A DNA stretch of 32,751 bases. It comes from Botryllus schlosseri. Lineage: Eukaryota > Chordata > Ascidiacea > Stolidobranchia > Styelidae. The notes under the pieces were generated by a model that worked only from the letters and a program-made list of their open reading frames with translations, ran no database searches and was not told the origin of the DNA. Made by a program: the position numbers and the translations under genes. Within the stretch, counting starts at the first letter, position 1; each line of letters starts with the position of its first letter. The DNA is taken from NCBI GenBank assembly GCA_000444245.1, contig ATSW01118580.1:1-32751 (forward strand), in the 5' to 3' direction. Shown here in pieces: positions 18,691-30,275 of the stretch.

Positions 18691-19624
18691 AGTATAATTC
18701 AATTAGTGTGTATTGGCGGAATCGACATGCAAATTGACTTTGCGAATTGACTGCCAAATAGCCTATCTGAGAGAATTTAATTTCTCTTGAAATTTTCTTC
18801 ACACTAGGCGCGATTCAATGCAACTTCATTTTCGATGTCAATATAACAGCGCCCTTTGCAGTCTGAGCCCCACGGTACAGATGCGTACAGTAGAGGAATA
18901 CAATCTTATGGAATCGCGTGCGCCCCACGAAAGAAATTTGATTCTGGTACGTTTGGCCGATTCCAATATCTTTGCATTAGACCGACAGTCCTGATGGGAG
19001 GTCAAGAAATAAGAGCATGCAACAAAGTAACAAAAACAATTGGGCCAGCAGAAGGTGTATCATCATTTATGCCCTGCCCTAAATTTTCGAAAACACCCCC
19101 TCCGTCAACTCAACCGGTGAATCTATGATCACATGGGCTGAGAAAGGATAAACATATGATAGTATGAAACTTCTAATATTAATGAAGAAATTCATTCTTG
19201 AATCTTAAAAATATTTAGCGCTTGACGCGACCGTGACCGAACCCAGTAACTGTTCATAAAATGAACAGTGAACACTCCTGATTCCGGTGCGTATGCGTAG
19301 GCTATATTAAGCCGATATGAAAAAGTAGATTAGTTCGGACCGGAGTTCACCGGAAATGGACACATTGGACAGTTTAACATGGGTAGCATTTTTGGCGTCC
19401 AGCAGCTAGTTTATTACGACTGTACGCCCCGGAATGCGGCCGTAGGCTGAATAAGTAATCGAAATGCGTCAAATGACAAAAAGGTAGGCCACCCCCGAGT
19501 CCTAATAACATATCGATCTTGCCTTCCGTCACCTCATTTCGTCGCCTGCCTTTTCTATTCTCTGCTTCACTTATCAGTCAGTGTGCACTGTGCAGTGCAT
19601 GCCTCTTCTCTACATCGCCTAGGC

Positions 19625-20869
19625 CAGGGGTTCTCAAAGGGTGGGCCATGGCCCACTGGTGGGCCACAGAGCATTCTGAGGTGGGCCACAGAGCAATTTA
19701 GAAAATTTCACAATTAATGTAAGTTAAGTTATATTTCTTATGTTATTCGCTAAAAATATATTCGTATTATCTAATTATACGTAGGCTACATAAAGATTTT
19801 CGTCCGACTCTGATTAGACGTAGTGGCACGCATGAAGCCAGCATGTAGATTACAGATCGAAAACGTTAGGAAGAAACGGTGGCTTTTTCTACTGGTTATG
19901 ACAACCTACGGCTAACAGAAACTAAAATAATTTCAAGCGTATAATAACTGGAAGAGAATGCTGAAGTAACCAAGTAGTCCGGCAGGGTCATATGTCGTAT
20001 GCCATTGAAAGGGGTATGCAATGAACTCGCAATGAAGTGCAATTGATGTACAGATTTACCGTACTTCGGCAGGCCGTATTATTGCAAGCTCAACATAGGC
20101 ATAATTGAAAATTATTAGCAACTTCTGGAGGAGTTATACTGCACCACCGCAACAACGAATCTTAATGGATTGAGGATTTATCGGAGCGCATTAATCGTTG
20201 AAGTCGGTTTAAAATGTCCGGCCTGGAAATCATTGTACAGTACATGCTGAAAGAGTCACGGGAATTGATTGTATCATTGGATTGAATGTTCTGACATCGC
20301 AACTTCAGTTGTTTTGGTACAAGACATACAAAGTAGCCTACATCAGGCATATTAAAAAATCTTTCTCCACTTCTCTGTAGTGCCCCATTCACCAATGAAT
20401 TGTTCGATGCCGACCCAGAATGAATATAATATTCCCCACAATAGTATCATTAGTCCCAATTACACAGTGCGGGGATCTGATCATTGTGTTTCGCGACGCG
20501 AATGGAGCAGCGGAGGAAAATAATCGACTTAGGAGTTTTAGCTTATGATCTACCAGGGCCGTAACTGCCGCACCCACATCCCGAATTGGGGGAGCTCGAA
20601 GGGGTCCAAGATTATTTCGTTAGCCGTTTGTTGAAGGATATTTATTCAACTTGAAATTTTTTCGCGCTTCATGCGATTTCATTTTCCGGGAGATCGAGAA
20701 TTAAATATCATAAGTTAGAGAAAATGCGCATATTTTAGAGAAATAGGCATATCGGCGCTGTCAATGACCACGAATTAAACAGGATTTTGACTCCAAGATA
20801 TCAGGTGGGCCACAGCACATTTTTAAACCGGAAAATGGGCCACGGCCTAGCAAGGGCTGAGAACCCCTG
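19625..20869. mobile_element. hAT-like element (1245 bp) with palindromic 8-bp duplication
   Basis: It is flanked by GCCTAGGC at 19617-19624 and 20870-20877. The termini are CAGGGGTTCTCA and TGAGAACCCCTG (12 of 12), and GTGGGCCAC-type motifs recur near both ends. There is no recognisable transposase inside. At 20554 it contains a fragment like the one at 3825 (CAGGGCCGTAACTGCCG), a nested older or younger insertion. This terminus, CAGGGGTTCTCAA, is one of the most common in hAT families. Confidence 0.9.
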
Positions 20870-20932
20870 GCCTAGGCCCAGGTGATTGTCTGATTTCAAA
20901 GACTACCGCAAGTCGTCTCGACATCTTGCCGT

Positions 20933-20965
20933 CTTTTCATTGTATCGCAGTTTTGTGGTGTTTTA
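20933..20965 (+). repeat. Dispersed repeat with CTTTTCATTGTATCGCAG core, copy 1
   Basis: CTTTTCATTGTATCGCAG followed by TTTTGTGGTGTTTT recurs at 30138-30170 (one base different) and more loosely at 31718-31747. The three copies lie in unrelated surroundings, so this is probably part of a dispersed element whose limits I could not define. Confidence 0.45.
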
Positions 20966-20969
20966 AAAT

Positions 20970-23590
20970 GATTTAATTATTGCTTGCCTATACTACATCC
21001 CAGGTATAACAGTGGAAGCTATTGAATTACTATATATCACAGTCTACAACGCCTTGCAGTACGTGAAGCAACTGCTGGCGTCAGTATCGTCATGATACCA
21101 CCAGGTCAGTAGCTCGTTTCCACCTCGTATTTGTCCACCGAATACAGCACGAGAATGAACACTAAAGCACGATAAACCGTCGATTTTTTGACCGTCTGAG
21201 ACGTATCATTCATATATATTGTATGGGCCAACTGATTGAAATGTACGATTGTACGTACAATGCATATTGCACGTGCGCGACGTATGTTCAACAAGACGCT
21301 TCAAACAAGTACTTTATTGGTAGAATGTTTAATGTTCATGGAACTGCAAATGAACGATATGGTAAGAACGTATGTATTCCCGACGAATTCTATCGCGAAA
21401 GAATTTCCTGAGAAGGGGCAATTCTAAATATCTAGAAGTGCAGGTTTCGGCCACTGTGCATGGTCAGTAGCTCTTCCGTCGTATTTCGTGGTCCGAATCG
21501 TTACGGTCAAGTTTTGGAAAGAGTCATGGGTCGATCTAGAACATAGACAAAGGTAGGTGAGTGAGTAGGACGGTACAAACGCACAGCGTTGTACACGTTG
21601 GTCAGTCAAATCACCAGAATGCAAAATAAAGCGATCACACATTATTGAAATCCAAAATACAGTAGTTTTACGCATTACGCGACCACGCCAATACAGAAGT
21701 TAAGCCAATCGTTATGCACGTCACCTTAGTTGCTCTTAGTGGAGTATGCGAAGTTTCTATGAAAGGTATTGGACGCCAGCGATGCGAACAACAGAGCTCT
21801 GCGCATCAACCATAATGTGAGATTGATATGAAATAGCGGTCTGCGCGCGAGAAATATGAACTACAACAACGTCCTGCACCACTTTAGCTGCTAATGCCGA
21901 TCATGGAAATGATCAGTAAACGCCAGCAAACAATGAATTTTCGACTAGTTGGATATTTGGCTGGAATCGGGTGTGCTGATAAGTGTAAAACTTGTGAAAT
22001 TTTTTTGATCAATTTTTTTATAATATCAAGGAATTATAAAAGTATTGCAATTTTTTTGCTGCTCATTTTGTGAAAAGCCACCTAGTGGTCATACCAAAAA
22101 GGTTGACCTATTGTATACAGAATACTGATGCGATTATAAAAAATACATCCTGCAGCAAAAATGGTTGTTTATTGCATCAAGCCTATTGAGTAGCCTCGAA
22201 TACAGCCGTAATCAGTGGATAGAACCAGTTCCGGACTTTACTGTGCACATTCGAAAAATTCCTAAATATAGGATCGCTGGCACTTTACGGGATTGAGTAA
22301 AATCCTAAATTTAGAATTGTTGGCAGTCGAAGTGTTAAGTTTGCGTAAGCCACACATGCGGTTGGATCTTGCTGCGTCTTACACATTGAAGTTTGATACA
22401 CTGAGCAACGCGATGATCGACTGCAAATAATAGGAGAGACAAGAATCCTTCTGTAAGCGTATACCTAACCTATTATTCAGTGTACGTCTGTACGTGTACG
22501 GTGTACCATCAAACCAATTGTACGTGTACACTGTACGGTGTACCATCAAACCAATGAAGTTAGCAAACGACTGCAAACACAAACCGTACGCAGCGGTGAT
22601 CAGCAAGGACGTACTTCCAAGTTCTGCTTTTTAAGAGCAGTCCAGTATCTTTTGTTTCCTCGCGTTACTTAGCCTACTCAAATAGTTGTCATTACTGCTT
22701 CAACCACTCTCTCTTTCGGCGGTTTTCAGGTATCAACCAGTAATTTTCCCATCTTGTAAAGTTAAAGGTAGGTCTGGCATCTATTGGTAACACGTATCTC
22801 CGGCGAACCCACAGACAGATAACAAAGAATAGGAAGGCGGTAGCAATCATTCCGAGGTTTTCACAATGATCTAAGAGTGGTCAAACCAGTCAGAGTTGCT
22901 ACGCAAGCTGACATCACGTTGTAAATGCAGATTTCTACTCAATCAAGTAGCAGATCAGTATTCAAGTCATTGAGTATGTCAAGAATAAGCAGTTAATTCC
23001 AATTTGTGTTGAAACTACTTCAAGCGGAAGTAGTAAATGAAAGGTCTGAAAAGAAGAGTAGATTCGGTCGAGGGTTGGCGTAGTTTTGGCAGCTAATCGG
23101 AGGTGGCGACTTTCGAAATTGCAAGACGCATCTTTGCAACTGACGAAATATTCACTATCGACGCTGCAGATACGTACAATATTCGAAAACATATCGGGCA
23201 GTTAGCGCGGATGACAATTTCACGCGGTTCTTATGACGACTGCACTGCATATACAAAAGTGACGCAAACTTATCCAACCCAAAACCACTTTCTACGTCTA
23301 TATCAGACCTTCAACTATTGCGTGGACATATGAGTATGCAGCACTTGTGCTTGTGGGCAGAGCTCCTTCTGGTATTAGGGTAGGTTTGGGGGTTATAAAG
23401 TGACATGCTCAGCTGTCTTCATTGTGACGCATGGTCAAATGTCAGGCTATCCTTCCGTCGAGTCTGACCACTGAATTCTACACTTGGTGATGTTGGAATT
23501 AGAAATGTAATGGCTATCATGCATCATTATCGTATTATTAATTTCAAAAACTAATATTTCAGTGCATAGTAGCATGAATTGTGATATACA
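20970..23590. other. Non-coding stretch without assigned features
   Basis: I see no gene. The only structure noted is the short direct repeat at 22490-22555 and a TTAA-bounded terminus-like sequence near 22340 (GGCAGTCGAAGTGTTAA). The latter resembles piggyBac-type ends but has no partner. Confidence 0.4.
22490..22555. repeat. Two-copy direct repeat
   Basis: GTACGTGTACGGTGTACCAT followed by CAAACCAAT (22490-22518) is repeated at 22520-22555 with 7 extra bases (ACTGTAC) inserted after GTACGTGTAC. The unit is itself full of GTAC palindromes, which favours slippage. Confidence 0.7.
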
Positions 23591-23594
23591 GCAC

Positions 23595-24370
23595 TAGGTG
23601 AATTCGGCACTCCGTATGTACGTGTCATCGTATTCAGTTTAGCGGTAAGAGTATGAGCTGAGGTGGTCAAAGTAGTAAAGAAAGCTACTCAAGTAGAAGT
23701 AGAAGTAGCGACGAAAAAAATCTACTCAAGTACGAGTAGAAGTACTTCTTCCATAAGCAACCTAAAACTACTTGAAGTAGAATTGATTGAATATAAATCT
23801 ACCCAAGTAAGTAAGTAGTTGTGAAAACGATCGTAATTTGAGCTATGCGAAAGGTGCCGAGCTTGATTCATATTGATGCATACCAGGTAGTATCCAATTG
23901 TCGACAGCATAAGCATTCGTTCGCATCATGGGATGAAAATGGTAGTATTGATAAGGAAATACGATACTAATCCTCTGTTCACTCGAACAGCAAGCTTTAG
24001 AAAACATCATGGTATGGCGCCCTCTCTCTGGGCTTAACTCAACTTTTACGAAAATTAAATGTTGATACTTCGTGAAAATTTCCCCGAAATTCCTCAGGCT
24101 ATCTTCCTGATTAGAATATTAAAATACTTCTACTTGACAAACTGAAAACAGCGAAAAGTAAGTAAGTAGATCGTAAGATATTACAAAGTAGAAGAAATCA
24201 GATCTACTTGAGTAAGTAACAGAAGTAGAGGAAAACTAATTGAGTACTTTGAAAAAGTAGACGTACTTCGTTGCTGACCACCTCTGAGTAGGAGTAGGTT
24301 AGGATTGGGGGCGGCCAGGTGCCGAGTCCACCAAGTGCAGTAATTCACAATTCACGCTCATATTCATCTT
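23595..24370. repeat. Inverted-repeat element with GAATTCGGCAC motif, copy 1 (carries an insertion)
   Basis: The left flank, AGCATGAATTGTG...GCACTAGGTGAATTCGGCAC (23570-23615), is matched by the right flank read inward (24365-24308), GAGCGTGAATTGTG...GCACTTGGTGGACTCGGCAC. The two arms enclose the 629-bp AAGTAG-rich element. A related copy with its own insertion lies at 30276-31140. Outer limits are approximate. Confidence 0.5.
23658..24286. mobile_element. AAGTAG-rich hAT-like element (629 bp)
   Basis: The ends are CTGAGGTGGTCA and, read inward from the right, CAGAGGTGGTCA. The flanking 8-mers are AGTATGAG (23650-23657) and AGTAGGAG (24287-24294), one mismatch. Both terminal 130-bp zones are filled with GTAGAAGTAG and TACTTGAGTA motifs. 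It is non-coding. Diverged relatives are at 10582-10976 and 27843-28030, and a bare end is at 16194 (CAGAGGTGGTCAAAGTAG). Confidence 0.75.
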
Positions 24371-24495
24371 CGAATTTATCAACACAACATTGATGCATCA
24401 GCAACATCGCTTTCATAGCAATAATAATACTCATACTCATTTTCAACGCGAAATACACAAAATGATGATGAATTCACTGGCAACCATACCCAGCA

Positions 24496-27400
24496 TCATT
24501 TATCTTGCGTTCCACCTGTCACGTTTGCCTTTGTTTCGTCGGACGAAGACGGCCGCGTAGTCGGGCACTGCAAAAATCGTAAAATTTGCAATATTGTTAA
24601 ACAAGCTACTATTCACATATCTCTTACCATCCGTACTGAAGGACCTGTAAACCCGCCCTGAAAACCGTTGGCCGCTCCGAAGTGCATAGGGAAACCCATG
24701 ACATTCATCGGCATCTGATACCCAAACGGCTGCCCGTTTGCGGGCATCATCGCCGGCGCACCGCCAAAATAATACCCGCCGCCCTGACCAGCCTGCATAG
24801 GCATCATATACTGACTCTGACTCGGGAATCCCGTGGGCACCATCTGAAACTGCGGCCCGTTGACTGCCTTATGCCGAACGGCAGACGCGTCCTGCGATTG
24901 GCCGCCGGCCGACACAGTATGGTTAACATCCGAGTCTGAGTCACCTTTCACGCTAGTTTTCGTGTCACATTCGCTTTTAGGCTGCTGTAATTTACGATCG
25001 CCCGGCGGCATCATCATCATGCCTTGCGGCATTACAAAACCCCAGCTCTGCCCTTGCGGCATCATTGGCATAAACCCGTTCATAGGCGTTTGCATCATCA
25101 TCGGAGAACAGTTTGACGCCATCATGCCGGGAAAAGCCATCGGCATCATACAGGGAAATTGCGCCATGCCGTTGACGCCTTGAGTTTGATTTTGCACGTT
25201 AGACCTGCACATCTGGGTGGAACCCGCCGTGGTCTGCGTGACCGCTGGTTCCGAAGACGTCGACGTGTACGCTACCGCGGACTTCGGCGCCATCATAAAG
25301 CTCATCGATGGCGACGCCAGCATGGGCATCATAACGGGTATCATATTTTGCTGCATGGGCATCGGCATCATTTGCATCATGCCGCCTGCTGCACCGGGAA
25401 ACCCGGTCATCATGGGCTGCATGCGGGTGCCGGCGGTCGAGTCCATGTCTGAAGATTTTTCTGACTCTGGCCCAAGGTTTTCGCGGAAGCCCATTGATTT
25501 CGGAATGGCCGGTTTCGTGTTGTTCAGCGTCGTGAAGCACACCTGGAAGATTGACGTCTCGGAAATTCGGAAAATATTTTAAATCTAATTCAGTGTTCTT
25601 AAACTTTAGTAGCCTGGGGAACCCTTACGGCAGTCTGCAAGCCTTTCGGGAAACGCCAACTTTGTTTGAGCCACAAAAACAAAAATTCACAGCACTGCAC
25701 ATCTTGTACATTACCATAGATTACTGGTGCACTAAATAAACTGTGCAGTGTGCATCAACAGTGTTAAAAGAACAATTCATATAAAATATGACTTTACACA
25801 ATTCGATGAAAATACCATAATGAACATTTATTGCAAATCAGTACGACTTCTACTATCCCCTTTCAGAGACTAACTTGATATGCGAGGTTGTGCCTATGCT
25901 TTGTTCGGTTAAAACACAACAACATGACATTTATCACGAATCATATGTTTAAGATGAGTGTGTCTTGACCTCCAAGGAACCCCGGTGACGAACTAGTAAT
26001 AAAATTATTGGCCCTATATCTAATCGCCCATTACTCGCTTGAAGCTACAGATTGTGTATCTTGAAATCACAAACTTCCATACCGTATGGTGCCAGTTATT
26101 GGTCACTCGAATATCAGTTCTGGCTTCATAACACTCATCACCCATAACCCCCAAATCTACAGTCTAATTACTGACAACGTGTGTCTGCCATAATTACCAC
26201 GTCACAGCGCTAGCCACCGTGGCCTGTGGAAAGGAATTTGTAATTTTTAGTTCAAAGTCTAAAAAAGCGGCCTTTACTCGCTGGGTTATCTCAGCAGACT
26301 GGAACTGATTGCAAATTGAATAAGCCCATGATCTCTAACCCGTCTGTAAACAACAGCGCGGAGGCTTCTACTCCCTGGAACTGCAGTGAATTTTCAATTT
26401 CAATCTTACTGAATTAGCCCCGGCATCCAACTCAATCAGGTCACATACTTCACTATTGTTAAGAGAATCACGACTTACCTGCGTTATCGATTTGCTTGGA
26501 TTAATACGAGCCGATACAGATGAAAGCGTGCCAGCAGAAGCGCTCACAGATGAGGAAGGTGTCACCATTTTATACCGTTCTAGATAACAGAATCGACATA
26601 TCTTACTCTTACCCGTTCATCTAATATTATCGGTTGGCATTGGCAGTAGCCGTGGATGGAATCGGAATTTATCCTCGGCAAAAGTGAATTCAAGTCCCCC
26701 CGACAACGTGCCGAGCTTCGACTCGAAAGAGTTCAATGTACCGCTTCTTCATCAATGGTATTATAGTAGCGAAAACAGAACTTAGCATACTTGGCACCAG
26801 TGCAGTGGTTCTTAACCAAGTGGCATAAGCCAATTTTCAGGCAGGAGTGCTCTGCAACTTAATCTATCGCTTCGACTCCCGCACCCGCCACACTCGCAAG
26901 CACTTACACAGAGAATTCATGTTGTAATGTTACCTATGGTTTTAGATCATTCACTTGTATCACGACACTGGTGAAAATAATTCTCAGTGCCTGCCTGAGG
27001 TAAGATTGCAAGGTGGCAGCTCAAATTTAAAGGACGGAACCCAACTAAGTAACTATAACTGGGCCCGATTGCTATGAACATCTTACCATTTTCACTGTTG
27101 ACAGAAGATTCATAGCCTGGCGACTTGACACTGTTCTGCCTGGAATGCACTGGCTTGGAGAAGGGATCTAAATATCACCAGAGTCGTAGGGAGATGTCCA
27201 ACGACACATACAATGCGCGAATTTACCTGGCAATTTTCTCCAAGATCCAGGTTTTCGCAGTTTTGCTGGGAATGTCTCTGCTGAGCTGTTGCTCTTTCGC
27301 TTTCGCGGAGGACTATGCAACTGGAATAGGACATTACCTGTTTACTAATTGCCGGAGTATCGTGTCAATGTTGAATCTGGAAAATCATGTCGGTCTGTTT

Positions 27401-29473
27401 TTCTGACAGGATGTCTTCACACAAAAGTCAGATTTGACTTGACCGAACGAGCTGCGAACCGGACATCTAATATCTGAGTACAGGTCGAGGCGCCTTCACA
27501 AATAGGCGGTTCACACAAATGCTGCAGGTCACCGCATCGCATACAGAAGAGTAGTCCTACTAAAATATACGTGTACAAACGAGGAGGACCGACCTCAGGA
27601 TCGTCGTAAAGATCTTCAATATCTGACTTGGACCGCGGACGACGATGTGCGCGATTACTCTCAATCAGTAGTCCGTCCGTGCCGCCCAAAGATCCTGGCA
27701 GTGATAAAGAAATTCAACCAAATCAATGCCATACAAGTTTGCTTTCAGGTACGTTTCCCTATACCATTGCAATGACATTTCATCTGGAGATGACCGTCTC
27801 TCAAACTCATTTATTTGATGTTGAACGAAATAGCAAAAGGGTTGAGGTGGTCAGTCAGTAACCAAGTAATTTTACTTTTTCAGAGTGCTTAAGTGCCTAC
27901 TACCACTTCTACTCAACAGGTTTTCATATTTACGCCTATAACACCTACTTACATACCCCTACTCGCACTTTTACTGAGTAGAAATTTACGTTATTTCTAC
28001 TTCTACTTGAGTACCAATGTTGGGTACTACAGATAGTGGCAGAATACTCAAAGAGTTGAGTTCAAGTCCAAGTATACAAACGAACACCGAAATCATCCAT
28101 ACACCCCGGGTCATTAAAAAGGATAAGTAAAAAAGGACAGCCAAACAAACGACGAAATTAGTGAAATTATGACTAAAACAAGGTCAACACACTTTTCTTA
28201 AACCTTTTCGGTAAGCTAACTATCAAAAAAAGGTCGTCATGGCCTCGTTGGTGAAAAAACTTTTTCGTCGCCAATATGAGAAATAAGTACAGTATAGCAA
28301 CCCTGCGTATGACCGTGCACAAACTAGGTTACTACATATCGATTTTTGCCGGGTGCCAATGTCACACAGAATCGAGAAACGCGGCCATCAATATCATTAA
28401 TATGTATATTTATTATTTAATGGATATTTAATATTAATATGTATTGATCACAATTTAACCAAAAGCAACAGATACGGCACAACAACGCACAACAACACCG
28501 TAAAACCTCACCTTTTCTGAACGAATCACGTTGCAAACTACCGGCGCTCAAAAGTGGCGGACTGCCGGCAGAATTGAACGGAAACACGCCAAACTCAGAC
28601 TTGGCATTGGAAGGCGTAACCACCTGTTTATTCCGCACTGGCGCCGCTGCCGANACTGGTGAGCTCGAAACGGCAAACCCGGACCCNGGCTTTATGGCCC
28701 TTGCTTGTTGCTTAGCGCTGTCCACCTGCTTGACCACGATTTTCAACGGGTTGCTCTGCATGAAGGTGCCGCCGCCTTGTGGCATGCTAAAACCCGTGTA
28801 CGCTCGCACGTTTGAATACGGTCTGAATTGAGTGTTTGTGGGTCCCACCGGCATAGGAAANTGCACGGCACGCTGCATGGTATGGTTCCGTTGGCTGCCG
28901 GCGGCGTTGGGCTGAGCATTTCGCTGCACCGCAGAACTGGCGAGTACGCGCATCGCGGGTAGCATTGTACATAGGCGTCTCGCTTCATTCACCAAATTCA
29001 TAGTGGAAGACAAGGGCGGGAACACGCTGTCTGCGGGTACTTGCAGAAACCCATTCACGGTGACAGACCCTTGACCATTTTGAGGCCATTCGCTGGGCGA
29101 TTTGTGTGTGGTGTTTTCCATTGTAGTTTGAGACGTGGAGGTATTCTGGCTGGAATTATTCGTACCTCTGGATTCTGCAGTCGCTACGGGTTCTAGAAGG
29201 TTTACAGTACATGAAGATTGTTTGTTCAATAAATGGCAAACTACTGGCGCTAAACGATTNACGGTACACGAGTACCTATCATCCAATAAATATNAAACTC
29301 TTACTTTTCTGAATTTGCTCGCAAGCCTTCCGTAGCATGCTCTCCATTTCCGCAGGCTCGAGATATCTCGAGCCGACATCCTTGGCCCGCTTCAGCCTTT
29401 GCATTCTTGCCTTATTTTCCTCCGTTAAATGCGCCAGTTCTTTTTTCAGCATCTGCTCTCTTCGCTCCAGAAC
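24496..29473 (-). CDS. Unrecognised nuclear-type protein with coiled coil and Met-rich tail; eight 3' exons (5' end missing)
   Basis: I do not recognise the family. Eight exons join in phase with GT-AG sites: 29473-29305, 29174-28512, 27694-27594, 27312-27227, 27139-27087, 26579-26479, 25542-24628, 24567-24496, giving 719 residues to a TGA at 24498-24496. Exon 1 here is charged and likely coiled coil (EQMLKKELAHLTEENKARMQ). Next come a Ser/Asn/Gln-rich part, then SNRAHRRPRSKSDIEDLYDD, then AKEQQLSRDIPSKTAKTW and SVKSPGYESSVNSE, and Ser-rich VTPSSSVSASAG. The 305-codon exon is Met/Gly/Pro-rich, with runs such as MMQMMPMPMQQNMIPVMMPM and MPQGMMMMPPG. There is no signal peptide or membrane segment. 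Low complexity plus basic patches suggest a nuclear or RNA-related role; that is inference. For the 86-bp exon an AG eight bases earlier would break the frame. Ns interrupt several codons at 28654-28861. No upstream exon was found before 29474. Confidence 0.75.
25591..25690 (+). repeat. hAT-like terminal fragment in an intron of the Met-rich gene
   Basis: CAGTGTTCTTAAACTTTAGT followed by AGCCTGGGGAACCC fits the hAT end CAGTGGTTCTTAAAC...CTGGGG(A)ACCC. It lies just upstream, in transcript order, of the long Met-rich exon. No partner end was found. Confidence 0.45.
26803..26840 (+). repeat. hAT-like terminal fragment
   Basis: CAGTGGTTCTTAACCAAGTG is a typical hAT start. What follows does not resemble the other copies here, and no right end is visible. 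It lies in an intron of the Met-rich gene. Confidence 0.4.
27843..28030. repeat. AAGTAG-rich hAT-like fragment in an intron of the Met-rich gene
   Basis: It starts TGAGGTGGTCAGTCAGTAAC followed by TTTTACTTTTTCAGAG. It ends in CTACTTCTACTTGAGTACCA. Both sides match the ends of the element at 23658-24286, but the total length is under 200 bases, so most of the interior is missing. Confidence 0.55.
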
Positions 29474-30275
29474 CTTGGCAAATACAAGAAAATATGTTGA
29501 AAAGATAACAATTAAAATTCTAGATTTAAAATAATTGGATGATACATTGAACAGAGTCAAGGATAGNCTGNACGTTATTGCAAAGGGATTGATATTTGAT
29601 ATTTGGGAACAGATACAACTTAGCTGGAGGGAAGATTTGCATAATGTCATGCGGTTGTCACACAAGTTGTGACCGCTAATTGTGAAGTTGAAGTGTGGGA
29701 ATTGTGTGAAATTATAATCCAAAAGAATTGGACGGTGCTAATTTTCCCCGGGAAAGAGCAATAATTCATGTTTGGAGCTCAACGATCCATACCAGGTGAT
29801 AATGCAAGTTGCCAAAAAAGTGTCAGGAAACTTGACGCACACNACCCAAACNAGATTATGTTCAAGATACATGTCAAAATTGTCAAATTGGGCTTCTTCA
29901 ACATGATTTTCAAACGCAAAGTTGGAACCAATATTCGAATACCAGTCTTGGAATTTTTGTAAGCCAATTTCATTCATTCACGTCGAGTTATGCTAATGCG
30001 CGTCAGTCGATTACAATTGCTCTGCTCAGAGTATTAGTGATAATAGTAACCAAAACAATAGCAGTAACATTCGCCTAGTGTCTAAATCACAGGAAACCCA
30101 TTGCATTGCTAACTATTATTATTCGACACCTTCCTATCTTTTCATTGTATCGCAGTCTTGTGGTGTTTTGAATTGATGAAAATTCTTAATAAACTAAAAC
30201 TTTATTATTATTGTTATTATTGCAATGCAATGATATGATCTCTCACTCGAAGTGTTGGCCNTATCTGATCTGATG
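29474..30275. other. Upstream of the first recognised exon of the Met-rich gene
   Basis: This is presumably intron, since the exon at 29473 begins right after an acceptor (TTTGCCAAG). No exon is visible here. It holds the second copy of the CTTTTCATTGTATCGCAG repeat (30138-30170) and short ATT microsatellite runs near 30200-30225. Confidence 0.4.

Noticed and set aside
22200-22345. piggyBac-type element ending GGCAGTCGAAGTGTTAA
   Set aside because: Only one terminus-like sequence is seen; no matching TTAA-bounded partner or transposase.
23340-23400. Further GGTATTAGGGTAGG-like copies of the GAATTCGGCAC repeat flank
   Set aside because: The similarity is too short and loose to define another copy.
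24682-25582. Several + strand frames opposite the Met-rich exon (His- and Ile-rich products)
   Set aside because: They are antisense shadows of ATG-rich coding sequence; their composition follows from CAT repeats on the opposite strand.
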